A DNA stretch of 40,752 nucleotides from Smittium mucronatum. Lineage: Eukaryota > Kickxellomycota > Harpellomycetes > Harpellales > Legeriomycetaceae. Location: positions 1-40,752 of the forward strand of contig LSSL01002679.1 in NCBI GenBank assembly GCA_001953115.1, given 5' to 3'. Under the pieces are notes generated by a model. That model was given only the letters and a program-made list of their open reading frames with translations, was not told the DNA's origin and searched no databases. Position 1 is the stretch's first letter, and the number at the start of each line of letters is the position of its first letter. Shown here in pieces: positions 1-11,522 of the stretch. The translations under genes and the position numbers were made by a program.

Positions 1-16
1 AAAAAAATTTTTTAGA

Positions 17-48
17 CCCCCCCCCCCCCCCAAGCAGCTTTCCGATCT
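17..48. other. C15 homopolymer followed by adapter-like sequence
   Basis: Fifteen C residues (17-31) run straight into CAAGCAGCTTTCCGATCT (31-48). CAAGCAG equals the first seven bases of the Illumina P7 primer, and GCTTTCCGATCT differs from the common adapter end GCTCTTCCGATCT by one missing C. Close to a sequence edge this suggests leftover library sequence or a mis-assembled homopolymer rather than biology. It could also be chance. Confidence 0.4.
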
Positions 49-531
49 GCACTAACTGAACTGACTCGGAAGAAGACACACTAACACTTTCTCGAAAAAT
101 AATATTTTGGGCGAAAAATCGGAAGCAAAAGAGGCGAGTTATCAGAGTTAAATTGGTCTTGCGGTGGAGGTTTGAAGTAATCAGCCTCAGTTTTTATCTG
201 CGGCACCTTGGCCCTCCCTAACGCTATTGGATCACGCTCCATCAAACATAAAATTGAGTAATGAATCGGAAAAATAATGATACAACTAAAAAAATCGTTC
301 AAAATATATCTTTATTTTAAAGTATTCCAATGATAGTCTTTATGAAAAAGAATTAATACTTCGAATTCAAAAATCTTAAATTTAATAAAAGAAAAACGGA
401 AAGTATGAGTGAGAGGAAGTTGTGACAAATAATTAGATAAAAAATTAATGGCATTGATAAATACAGCAGTTGAAATCGTCAATATTTAGAAAGTGAGTAG
501 GCTTGCTAGCCCAAATAAATAAAATTTATAA

Positions 532-3500
532 TTAATCAGAGGTTTTAGACAGAACTGAGGCATAGGACTTTGTTGGTTTAAATTTTACACCCTGGCCTGA
601 AAGCGGGCTGTGACTTTTTGAGTCATTCAACTGTTCTTCAATTTGGAGGTCTACAATGTTCTTGGATTCAGCAACCATTGAGGATACTGCATTTGCTTCG
701 TTGATATGGTTGTATGTTTTCAGATCATTGTCTTTTATACTTTGTGCTTGATTAAAGTTCTTAGGGTTAGGAGATCCATTTTGTTGATATGAAGACGAAA
801 ATGTGGATACGGTATGCAATGTTGGGCTAGGTCTATTGGAATTAGTCAAATTATTTGGAATATTAGATGAGATGTTAAACATCGAGGATTTTGGACCTCC
901 AAGACCCTCTGTTATCAAATCATCACTTTGTATATGGCCAACGAATTCAGTAGATGTTGAATTCATCTTGAATGCGTGACCAGATGCCGCATTAGCAACC
1001 GCCATACTTCTAGAAACCCCAACACCAGCGCTATGTGACTTAGACCTGCGCCGGGTATTCTCGGGTGGTTTTATGGAATCAGTGTTGCCAATTTCATCTA
1101 CAGTGTTAGGGGACTTAAATAATGGACTTTTCCTGTCAAATTCGGGAATGTTTGAAAGGACTGCAGAGGAATTTGCGAATATATTATAGTTACTATTAGA
1201 AATCTTATGCGATTTTTGAGATTCGGGTTTGTTTAAATTTTTAAAATTGTTGTTTTTCAGATTGTTAATCGTTTCAACTGATTTCAGGGTGGGGTTCAAC
1301 TTATTGTTATCGTCGTTGGGGATGGTTTGGGTAGTTGCTGCCTCTATATAAAGAAAAAAAATCAAATTGCATGATTAGATATTTAGAAAAAAGGTTTAAT
1401 AAAAATAACTACCTTTAATCCTGGCTGACAAATTAGAAAAATAATCTGAAATCTGCATAGACAAGCCATCAGAATCGAAGTTTGCGTCATCGGTATCAAG
1501 ACCAAAAGACCCGTTGGTAATAGAATTGGAATCATCTTGAACATAATGAGAGTTGTTTAACAAAACGGTATTGGATATATTATCCCGAACTATTGAAACA
1601 GAGTTACCGAAATTGCTAAAACTATCTGAATTATTATTTTTAAGTTCATCTTTAAATGGGCTTTCCGATTTATCCTTAAAATGATCGATGAAATCAAGAT
1701 CTGATTCCAACTCTATTATTAAGTGGATTTGTAATCGTTTAAAATATATTTAAATAGATTGAAATAAACTTATGAATAAAATTTACCTTTCTCAATGATT
1801 GAAAGTTCTTTGTACATGCCAGAGAAGGAGCTAGTATCTAATGAAACTGATGAATTTGGGTTAATAAGTGTATTTGCGTCTTTGGATTTCGACGAGAATA
1901 GATCATTAGGAGTAAAAGCAGATATGGGGGTTTGTGATGATTCCCTTAGATTGGGAGTGATGTTATATGAAACACCAGAACTGCTATCTTGATTGAACCT
2001 TGAATCCCCTAGAGAAAATTAAATTGTAAAAAGAAAAAATATAAAAACTTGTTGCAAAAGGAAAAAATGTGAGATGAATACCTTTTTTTGAGGAAAAGCT
2101 CAATGATATTGGGGGAGTGGATTCTTCTATGAGTATTTTAAGATCTAAATTGAAGAAATGTAAATTTTACTAAAGATTCAAAAAAAAAAATAGGAAAAAG
2201 AACTAGTTTACCAGTTTCGATTCTCAAGTTAGATTTTTTAATTTCAGCATCCTAAAGCGAGCAAAGAGAGTTGAAAAACATGTATAGAATGATATAAAAT
2301 TCCAAAAAGTGTTTTAGGAAATACAAATGTTGCAATATATATTAAAGTTAGTCGATGAAAATTTACTTTAGAGACAACAATAGCATTTGATAAAGAAGGA
2401 AAAGTTTTTTCATCTGAAAAATTCGACCTAGTTGTAAAAAAATGTTAATAGGGGAAACATAAAATATCAATGATAATAAGGATTAAAGTAGATAATAAAA
2501 AGAGCTTACGGATTATATTGAGTTAAGATTGGGGTTTCAAGTGACATAGGCCGATCGCTGTTATCAGTACCAAAGTTTTCAGAATTAAGATTCTCCTGAG
2601 AGAGATTATTTTTGCAAATATCTTCGTTTATTAATTGAGAGTCAGGCAAATTTTTTAATGTTTCAGATTTTGAAGAGGCTTTCGATTTAGGGATAGAACT
2701 CAGATCTATTGGCTCTACTCCAATATCCTCGGGACCGATTGCAGGAGGATCGTTAATATTGTATATAGCATTAGAATTAGCAATAGATGTAGACTCATCT
2801 TCAGGGTCATCAGAGATAGGCAACTCACTGAAAGGAATTGAATAAGAAAGTTCATTAAATGAAGAATCGACATTAGAATTAGTGGGGGATTCATTGGAGT
2901 TGTAACTATCCGATTGAATAAGATCACGGTCTTTGGCTTCTTTTGAAGCATTTTCAACAAAATTATCCCATTTATTCTGGTCAAAGTAAGGATCTATTAG
3001 AGGGATTATTAAGTCGTGGTTTAATTCAAAGAGACGAACAATCTCTTCAGCAATTCCAAGCAGGTGGCCCATATAACCCATCCTGAAGTTGGGGTTATCT
3101 TTGAATTTGGATGGGGCCTCTACTATGCGATTTATGATCTGAGCATCTTTAAAGAGAGAGATAATGAGATTAAGATTTGATTCGTCTTCAATTTGAAGGG
3201 TTAAAACCTGATGTAAGATGTCGTAAACAACAGAGTGAAGAAAGTTGTTCCAAGGATACTCAAAAAAGAGATCAACTATACTTTTTAAAACATTATGTTC
3301 GACATAAGATAGTCGTATTATTTGACCAATTGGTTCTAAATTAGCTTGGGAGTAGTCAATAAGAGGAGGTGAGGTATCATCGCAAATATTACTGTTCATT
3401 GTCGTACTGTTGGATTCAGAATCTTCATACTTGACATTGAAAGCAAGCATTTTAGAGCAGTGTAACACCTCAGCAAGCAGTTCAGTGACTCTAAGTCTTT

Positions 3501-5083
3501 CAAAGCCTAAAGGGATTTGGTTTCCAATAGTAGAGGGAATAGGATCTCTACTTGAGCGAGGATTTAATAGCAGACCAACTAGTTTATCAACATTTTTAGA
3601 AATAGCTTTAAGCATTTCGATTAAATCTTCGCCAGCAAATTGCTGAGATGAATCGGAATCTTGATCAGGATCACTAATAATAGAGAAAATGAAAGAAAAT
3701 TAGAAGAAACAAAAAAAAAGAGGTAGGTGCATTGTGAATTGTATATAAATAGAGGAATTACGAGCAGCCTCTTCTAATGAGTTCCACGAGGATGTAAACA
3801 CCGTTAATAAAGCTAGAGGAGTAGTTGTTATCTTGAACATCAAGCATGTAACCAAGTAGACGCTCAATTATTGCAGTACTTTTGAGCTCATCCATCAATA
3901 TATTTCGAGGAACTGAATCATGTTTATTTACATTACAATGAGAAATCACAATCAAATCTAGCAGAACTTGGGCTGCTAAAGAGTGAGTTTCTTCATCGTT
4001 AACTGGATTGATGCAATCAATGAGTTGCTGAATAAGTTTTTGTCTGCTGAGCCACTAATTGTAAAGGAGGAAACAAATGAAATAAATTTGATAGCAAAAA
4101 ATCAAAATATTTTAAAAAATAAATGCATACACCGAGAACGTCAAACTCGGAGGAAAACTCGTCCATACCAGCGAGTTTCAAAAGCAACTCCATTATGGGA
4201 GAAACATCTAGATGATTAATAAAGCTTTGAACCATATTGTCTTGGTGCATTATGAATTCCAGCATCTAAAATTAAAAACGAGAATTAGGGGTAAAAGGCG
4301 GAACACTGGAAGCAACAAGATTGAGATTGGGGAGCGCAAAGAATATTAAAGTTGAGGAAGTAAATACCTCAGACTTTTTGTATTGAAGAAGCATGCCAAT
4401 GACTTTGGAAAAGCAGCCAGCTCTTAAAGAGTCCAATTGGCCCTTTGGAGATTCGATTACACTCCAGAGAATGGCAAGCAATTCAGGAGTCTCGTAATTT
4501 TTATCCAAATTAGATTCGAGGGAAGGGGAAAAAGCTATTCCGGGTTGAGGAGAGGAAGAGGGGGGATTGTATGTAGAATCAAAATCTAAAGGCAATAAAC
4601 AAAAAAAGTAAAGTAAAAATACAATTTTTGGAAAAAAAAAATAGATAAGGTACTTTGGGAAAGAGAAGACGAATCAGGAGTCTCAAAACGGTTGTAAAAA
4701 CCAGAAGTGGGGTTTTCAGATATCAAGGCATCTTTTAAAGCCCAATTATCGCTGGTTAAGATATCAGAAGCTAATAGAATATCTCTCTTTTGTAGAGAAA
4801 TGTCACCGTGCACAATGATATCGACCATTTTTTTCATGTTTGTCCGTTCGGACAAACTATAGAAAGATTAAAGCGACATAAATGAGTAAGGAATAAAATA
4901 TATAAATAGGGGTAATAAAAAGAGAAAGTATTTAACTCACAATTCCATGAGCTTGTGGTTGTGTTGTTTAACTTCGGACATTAAATCCTCTTCATTAAAT
5001 AGGTCTTCTATGGTAGTGCCGCCATCCTTGTCGAGAAGGAGTTCGACTTTGGAAACATGGTGAAACCCAAATCTCCACAACAT
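532..5083 (-). CDS. SAPS-domain regulatory subunit of Sit4/PP6-type protein phosphatase (12 exons)
   Basis: Exons from 5' to 3': 4941-5083, 4654-4856, 4368-4585, 4131-4265, 3762-4054, 2510-3673, 2367-2427, 2212-2251, 2082-2144, 1787-2008, 1413-1712, 532-1343. They total 3,654 nt, 1,217 residues plus a TAA. All eleven introns (67-115 nt) are GT-AG, and phases match at every junction. The start is MLWRFGF, the typical SAPS N-terminus, followed by the LLDKD and ELxEEDL-like stretch. Family landmarks are ERLRVTELLAEVLHCS (about residue 390), YPWNNFLHSVVYD (about 470) and GYMGHLLGIAEE (about 530). The Ser/Asn-rich tail from about residue 560 is low complexity, as in the family. SAPS proteins (yeast Sap155/185/190, fission yeast Ekc1, animal PPP6R) bind the Sit4/PP6 catalytic subunit and act in TOR signalling and G1 progression. 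Family call is firm; small exons 7-9 and the exact C-terminus are less certain. Confidence 0.93.
4839..4856 (-). repeat. Inverted repeat at the 3' splice site of SAPS intron 1
   Basis: TTTGTCCG and CGGACAAA are exact 8-bp inverted arms separated by two bases. In the transcript the hairpin would begin at the first base of exon 2, directly after the TAG acceptor. It encodes the conserved FLSERTN-like stretch, so coding constraint may explain part of it. Confidence 0.6.
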
Positions 5084-5128
5084 TAGAAATATGATATAGG
5101 ATAAATAAGGTATTCGAAAGGAGCGGAA

Positions 5129-5137
5129 TTATATAAG
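5129..5137 (-). promoter_or_regulatory. Possible TATA element of the SAPS gene
   Basis: TTATATAAT on the minus strand lies about 46 bases upstream of the chosen start codon, followed further upstream by pyrimidine-rich minus-strand sequence to about 5450. In so AT-rich a genome such a match is weak evidence. The open frame 5180-5452 in this leader has no family resemblance and is treated as non-coding. Confidence 0.25.
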
Positions 5138-5452
5138 GAAAATTATGAGATTTAACGATGAAATGGAAAAGAATTGACTTTAAGGCAGAAAACAGAAAAA
5201 AAGTAGAAGAAAATCACAAGGATACAATGATATAATAAAAAGTAGAGCAAATTGGCAAATGAGGAAGTGGAAGTATGTAGCTGTGGAAATATCTATGAGG
5301 GAGAAAATAGCATCTTTTTTGTAACGGAAAAATAATACTGAATGGATAACGTTAGAAGATTTGAGGGTACTGGGGGGGTGGAGATTGAGGCAGAATGGCA
5401 GGCAAGATGGGTGAAAGAGAATGTTATAATGATGCCTTGGAGTTGTATTCAA

Positions 5453-7987
5453 AAATATTGCACTTTTGTGTAAGTAATAAAAAATCTACAAGTTCTGATT
5501 GAAAGCCAAATTTATCCAATGTTCTCTGGCCATTTCGGCCGACACCTAAAGTGGCCAATGAATGGTATATTGTTATAAATGACCAATGGGATCACTGTAT
5601 ATCGAATGGCCAATGGCTGAAATTTTTTCAGCCGGAAGCGCTTAATTAGGAAGATGAGGATCAGTGAACACCAGCAAGCAATGAGGATGTCATGTCAATG
5701 GTTTTGAAGTTGGTCATAACAAGACAAATACAGCCAATTAATGACAAATTCGGTAGCTGGCAATCTTGGGTGAAGAATGGCCATTGGAGCTTGATGCAAT
5801 CAGTAGAAGCGATGCTTAATGCGGTCAGAAATGGGACTGTTTTATGGTTTAAATTAGAGTTTTGAAGGATAGCGTAGATGGCAGGATCTCTATTCTGTTT
5901 CCAAATGAGTAATCTACGAAGGGTTAGAAATAGTTCAGAATAACGCAGAATGGAATTCGGTTATAGATCGCTGATATGATTGCTTGCATATTGGTAATTG
6001 CAGAGTTTCATTACATGTCAATTAGAGATTGAGAGTACCCCATTTAGGAACACTGTCCAGATCCTGACTCCGAAAGCGTCTACAGTCTTTTTAGTAGTGA
6101 ATCTTATGAAAACATATTTCTTTAAAATTCCGTGATAATAAAAAAACAAAAAAAATCAGTGGGCTTTACAAGATTCTCCGCACCAACCACCTTTAATTTG
6201 GCTTCTTAGATTAGTCCTGATTATTATTTGGCCAAATAAACAACTAGTCATCGGCCAAAATACGCTAATTGGTCATGCTTCAAAAGAAACTGTCAGACTA
6301 TTTGACACGAACGCCAAACCCGCCGGTCTGGATAAGGATAAGGCGATTGCAGGTACAGGACTGCTTTATAATTTAGGGGCATCTAATTGTGCACCAATCC
6401 TATTTTAGAAAAGGCTAAGAATGAGAATTCATGATTTTTGAATCAGGCTAAATACATTGATTGGGCATACAAGTATTCGGCAATTTATTGCTACATCTGC
6501 TGGGCTAGCACGAAACAAGGATCGCTTAATATGCGTTTTCATTACCATAAAGAATGAAATTGTTCCTGTATATGCCAAATTTGCCAGTACTCCATTTAGA
6601 TCTGTATTCTGGCGTTTATTGAAAGGTTGTGTTTACGCTTAATAAATGGGGGTTTGCCAATAGTATCTCGTTTTTAAAACAAACTCCCTATAAAAAAAAG
6701 TGTCGTTTTTAATTATCTTAGAGTTTTAGTAACTAGGAACATCAACTACCATTCGCTGAAAATGTTTTTTAGATGGCCAATACATTCAGGAAAACTGAGA
6801 CTTCCTGCTAAAAATACTGTGGAAGCGGAACCCTTTTCTTCACTATTACAAATATTCAATACATAATATTTTATTACAATTGGTTTGGCTTTGTCTAATT
6901 ATCAAATATTTTTGTTCAGAAAGCAAATAAAATTCAGGCATTCACTCTCAGGGATGGGAATATTCTTCAAAAGTTTATAGCAAAGAAATAGCGCACAGTT
7001 TGAAATAATTCACTATACAAGAAAAGCTTTTTTTTGTTTCCTAATTGCTGTTTAGAAAAAATCCCATTTTGGTCGAGTTCTTTTATTAACCAATAGACAC
7101 TGCAAACTCGGAGTTAGTGTCATATTTTAGATACTTTTTGAACTTGGGTAGTACATTATTATCATACCCCCAGTTCCGGAAGGTTAATGGTCAAAAAAAA
7201 TCTTAGATCCAATTATATTCAATTTTTTCTGTCCCATAAAGTTATTCTAATTATAAGTATTAATTCATAGCAAACAAGATCAGGGACTTAGACTCTGAAA
7301 GATCTAAACTCTTTTTCTGATTTTTATCATCAAGAAAATCAAAGGCCATTCTTTCGCTTTAATCTTCAATTAGCTAAACAATGTCGATATGTTCAGATAT
7401 TCGACATCCAGTTGGCTAAAAACCATCTTTTCATCGGCTTTCAATAAAAATCAGGCTATTTGATGCTAATTATCCATGTTATCGCATTACATCTCCTTGT
7501 GAATCTCAAATTGCTTGATTTAATACAGCTAATGGCACTCGGTTTGGGTAAACTCTCGGAAAATGGTGGATTATTTTTCTCATATCTTTATAACAACTAA
7601 AATGTAGTTTAGCAAAGTACATATCTACATCGCTATATTGCAGATGAAAACTCAGACGTTAAGTTATCTAAAAACTTTGCTTTTTTTTAGAGATGTTCGT
7701 TATTTATTTGATATTTAACTACGGATTTATTATAATTTAACTTCATTTACAGTGTTCTAAAAAAAGTTCATATAGGAAAAAGAACTAAAGAAAATACTAT
7801 TATTTTAATTACTATAAGTCCCTTTGACGGGCTGCCCGCTGCGTACCTAAGTGAAAAAGGTAAAATCTATCATTCTAAAGAGCTCTATAATTCTGAAATT
7901 GCTTGAAGTGGGTTTATTACTGAGGTCTTAAGGAATATGAATTAAACTCATTGAATAAGATCTATTTTGGATAATACTTAGGAGTTT
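5453..7987. other. Gene-free stretch with decayed, somewhat GC-richer sequence
   Basis: No supportable gene. The part 5500-6660 is less AT-rich than its surroundings and repeats short words such as TGGCCAAT and GGCCATT (5527, 5552, 5608, 5782). All six frames are broken by stops every few dozen codons, so it may be an old mobile element, but I could not recognise a domain. The open frame 6457-6642 is short and lacks any motif. From 6660 to 7987 it is AT-rich spacer. Confidence 0.4.
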
Positions 7988-8087
7988 CTAGTTAGATTCT
8001 AGTTCTGATAATATTATTAATTTTGGATCCCTACTCAAACGTGGGATAGATCGACTTGGATCTCCTACAAATAACTGCCAAATCTGA

Positions 8088-8153
8088 GATCCTTCTGACA
8101 TTCGAACCCTGAACTTGTGCATAGAAAATGTTACACATTGTGCTAAATGGATC
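8088..8153 (-). ncRNA. tRNA-like remnant (tRNA pseudogene or SINE head)
   Basis: Read on the minus strand, TAGCACAATGTG (8145-8134) resembles an A box and GGTTCGAATGT (8108-8098) a B box with the TTCGAAT T-loop. Ends GATCCAT and AAGGATC pair at six of seven positions like an acceptor stem. The T-stem (CAGGG with GTCAG) pairs poorly, there is an extra base before position 8, and no clean anticodon arm forms, so this is not a working tRNA. The local sequence 8000-8250 is GC-richer than its surroundings, which would suit a tRNA-derived SINE. An open frame of 105 codons overlaps here but has no recognisable family. Confidence 0.4.
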
Positions 8154-8305
8154 AGTTTCTTCTGTTTCGAGATGGCCCTCCTCTCATTGCTGCGTTCGTC
8201 TCCACTAATCCCAACTAAGAATAATATAACGCTATGTGAAATCTTAGCATGGTTGCTTCGAAAAGTAAACCACTTAAGCCTGTAAAATATGGAAAGATAT
8301 TTCAT

Positions 8306-10595
8306 CCTTAGGGGTTATGGGTTATGGGTTTTTTATTTTTTTGTTTTTGGGATAGAAACTGACGTAAAAACAAAAGAATTAATTGTAAAATCCATTCATA
8401 AATTTAAAAATAAAAAATAAAAATCAATTAAAGAAAAACAAAAAAATAATTAACGAAAAATATTTTATAATCATTGCAACTTTTGAATGGAGATAAATTA
8501 TTTATTATATCACAATATAACTTATAGTCACATAAACCTAATAGAAGCTCAATTACTGTGAAATTTGATAGCTTAAAAATTATGCATATAAATATATATA
8601 TTGTCAATTTTTTCTTAAAAATAAGGTTTTCAGGGATCCATGGGTCTCTTTTTTTACTTGGGACAAATAACTATGAATATCTTATAGTTAAAAACAGGTT
8701 GTTTAGAATATAGAAAAGCATTAAGCCAAATGAATACTTCATAATATATCATGATATACCTAAATATAATTTTAATTTGAACTAAAGTTTTTAAAAAAAA
8801 TAAATCGATCAATCTCTACACTTTTAAATTAGTTTAAATTAAATTTGTGAAAGTAATTTCAAGTTGTTGAATGGCTGGATATATAATTTTATCTTTTTCT
8901 GAAACTTTCGCATCCATCTTCTTCCTTTTTTAAATTTAATACATGTCATCTCATTTTTAATTCGATTTACGAATTAGCTTCTAAGTCATTACATGTAAAC
9001 ATTCTTTTTAAAAATCATTCTATGGTTGTAAATTTTAGTGTATATATTTTATTAAAAAATCTAAAATATTTGATTTTGAAATTATGGCCGAGTTTTTTCC
9101 ACAATCCTTCAAGTCTATGATATAAATTTAATGTATTATCAACTTAATTTTTTATTATCACTTTTTAATACCCAACTAACATGTATTTATCAAGGTTTTA
9201 TAGAAACCTCGCGAAATAAAGCATGGGTTCAATAGTTTTATTTGAAAATTACATTTAATAATAGTGTGATAATTAAATTTAAGATTATTTATAAATATCT
9301 TTGTGCATTTTAGAAGAATGCCAAAATTTGAACCTTAATACTAAATATTGTTCTTTATATAAAACCTGGAAACTAAAAATAATATTCCAATATATTTTAA
9401 AATTTAATTTAATCATTTTTATCTCTTATTTCTTTTGTCGCTAACATATGATTTATGGTGCTGATTACTCGTATTTAACCCAAGTTCGAAAAATCATATG
9501 TTATTATAACAAACTTATCTTTCAACGACTTAAGATCTTCCATTTGTTTTAAATGGCTGAAATTATAATTATGGAACCCGGAATTTATAAATTTTCCATT
9601 AAAACATCGTTAACTGATATTATTGGCATTATTTTAAACCAAGATTTTGGATAGTGATTTCATCTGAAAAAGCGTTTTGTCTAACTTTTCTTTGAGTAAT
9701 AAGATTAATATTGCCTTTTTTGATGGAGAAAAATTTACTACCTAAACTAATAATTTCATATTATGCTATTTATTTTCAATCCGGAAACTAGTAACTACTA
9801 TGCAATATATCTCTTTTCCAATGTTTTGCTTCCTTTTCGTCATGCCATTTAATAAATTCTAACTAAAAATGCTATTCCCTTCCCAAAACTTTACCCACAA
9901 TCGTGGCTTGCATATTTATGCGATTGAAAATCAGCTCGATTGTGGTGGCAGATGTTTTACATTGGTCTTGATTGTTAACTGCTTATTGTTCGATTATTTA
10001 TTTAAGTTTTCAAATCTTAGAATTTGATTTGAAAGGCCAATTGATTATTAGTTTAAAATAAAATAGAATGATTTAACAGATTTTGGCTTCTTAATTTTTA
10101 TAAACCTACAATATCCCAATATCCAAAAAGATGGGAATAAAAAGGTACATTACTATTTGTGAATTTTTTTTTAAAATCATTTAGTATAACGGACCCAACA
10201 AATATAACTATTGTGAACTATTTGTTATTTCCCTATACTATTTAGAGATTTTTTTTTGTCTATTGATCTTTTCTTTTTCACAGTTTTACAGATGATTACG
10301 ATATCCCCACAAAATGTTCATTGCCTTCCCTTTCCAAAAAAGAAACGAAATCCATTGTGTTATTTATTTATAAAGCTTCTCTAGTTTTTATTATATAAAT
10401 TTTTTTTCTCAGATACAACGCTTTATTAAATATTAGAATATATAATTCAGCCACTGTGAAAATATTCACTGAAATAGCAAGCAAAAAATCTTTGTCATTC
10501 GATTTTTTTTGACTAGCTTTTTTACTAAAAAAAACCACTAGATAAAATACTCATAAAATTTCGGCTCATATAGGTTATTTTAAAATATAAAAAAA
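8306..10595. other. AT-rich gene-free spacer
   Basis: Very AT-rich with no open frame over 60 codons and no recognisable motif apart from the hairpin at 9895-9945. Three tandem GGGTTAT-like units at 8310-8330 are too few to call a telomere-type repeat. Confidence 0.6.
9895..9945. repeat. Nested inverted repeat (possible hairpin)
   Basis: CCACAATCG (9895-9903) and CGATTGTGG (9937-9945) are exact 9-bp inverted arms. Between them GCATA and TATGC (9910-9921) form a smaller inner stem. It stands out because the arms are GC-containing in an AT-rich spacer. No promoter or RNA family is recognised. Confidence 0.4.
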
Positions 10596-10596
10596 G

Positions 10597-10607
10597 TTAT
10601 ATAAATA
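10597..10607 (+). promoter_or_regulatory. Candidate TATA box of the CBM19-like gene
   Basis: TTATATAAATA lies about 175 bases before the ATG at 10782, followed by a C/T-containing region (CTTCGTTT, CATCAAATCCATCACC) that could hold the transcription start. This is a good TATA consensus, but AT-rich background lowers its value. Confidence 0.4.
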
Positions 10608-10781
10608 GCCTTATTTCTTCGTTTAATTGATCTACATCAAATCCATCACCAATACTACAAACTTAAATAATATCTTTGATATTTATTTGATAAAAAAAAT
10701 CAAAATCAAAAAGTCATTTATATACTATTAGTATTTATTAGTATACTTAAGCTTTCTATCTAATATTTTTTCTATAAAAAA

Positions 10782-11450
10782 ATGTTATTCTTTTCTAGTG
10801 ATAATTCTTTAATCGGTATTACAGGATTTTTTACCACAGTACTTACAGCCTCTGTTCTTTTTCAAGGTTTGGTATCAGTAGGAGCAATTCCATCTGTTGA
10901 GGAGTTGCAAAAAAAACAGGATGTTTATTATACAAACAGACCTATAATAAGCACCCCAGTATACAACCAAAACAATAACTATATAAATCCTGAAACTCAT
11001 AGACACCATTTCACAAAGACTGTGACTGAAACATGCACTAGTACCAAATATATTGAGAAAACTAAAACCGTCCTTATCAATAATTGTTCAAACGGTCCTA
11101 GATATTACAAAAAAAGGAATTATGGAGTTGCACCAATAAATGGAAACGTCTATAATGCATCCCCAAATAACATAGTAATTAACGATAATAAGCATGAAGG
11201 ACAATATCGCGATGATAGACACCGAGTTGAGGATGTTCATCATAGGAATGGTGAAAACTCTGAGCATCACAGAGTTGGAGGGCATTGCAGAAAAGGATCA
11301 TACGTCTGCGTAGGCGTGGACAACCCCACTTTCTTGCAATGTGATCATGGAAAGTTCATCAAAAAAACTTGTGGACCAGGAACAGTTTGTAGACGCAATA
11401 AAGGGAACTCTATCTATTGCGGATACCCATCTCACTTCAGAAAGCACTAA
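10782..11450 (+). CDS. Secreted protein with C-terminal CBM19-like (chitin-binding) six-cysteine domain
   Basis: The single-exon frame encodes 222 residues. Residues about 10-36 are hydrophobic and end in SVGA, a plausible signal peptide with cleavage before IPSVEE. A Thr-rich stretch follows (TKTVTETCTSTKY, about 74-86), like those in fungal wall proteins, then an Asn/His/Asp-rich linker (about 110-165). The C-terminus holds six cysteines at 169, 176, 187, 197, 203 and 213 with the pattern FLQCDHGKF...CGPGTVC...IYC. This pattern resembles carbohydrate-binding module family 19, which binds chitin in fungal chitinases and wall proteins. No catalytic domain is present, so a role as wall-associated or secreted chitin binder is inferred. 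The ATG follows an A-rich leader. It is intronless, with AATAAA 66 bases after the stop. The family call is fairly strong; the biological role is unknown. Confidence 0.85.
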   Translation: MLFFSSDNSLIGITGFFTTVLTASVLFQGLVSVGAIPSVEELQKKQDVYYTNRPIISTPVYNQNNNYINPETHRHHFTKTVTETCTSTKYIEKTKTVLINNCSNGPRYYKKRNYGVAPINGNVYNASPNNIVINDNKHEGQYRDDRHRVEDVHHRNGENSEHHRVGGHCRKGSYVCVGVDNPTFLQCDHGKFIKKTCGPGTVCRRNKGNSIYCGYPSHFRKH

Positions 11451-11516
11451 TATTTAAAAATAACTCTTTTTAATTAGTCACTTTGGAATATAGTTCATTC
11501 TGCTTGACTTTAATTG

Positions 11517-11522
11517 AATAAA
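11517..11522 (+). terminator. Candidate polyadenylation signal AATAAA
   Basis: AATAAA lies 66 bases past the stop of the CBM19-like gene, a normal distance for a 3' end. The hexamer is common in this AT-rich DNA. Confidence 0.35.

Noticed and set aside
1795..1992. Plus-strand open frame of 65 codons
   Set aside because: Antisense of SAPS exon 10.
5180..5452. Open frame of 90 codons upstream of the SAPS gene, same strand
   Set aside because: Composition-driven Leu/Phe/Ser-rich sequence with no family resemblance, in the probable promoter and leader of the SAPS gene.
8310..8330. GGTTATGGGTTATGGGTT, telomere-like
   Set aside because: Fewer than three full units, internal position, no continuation.
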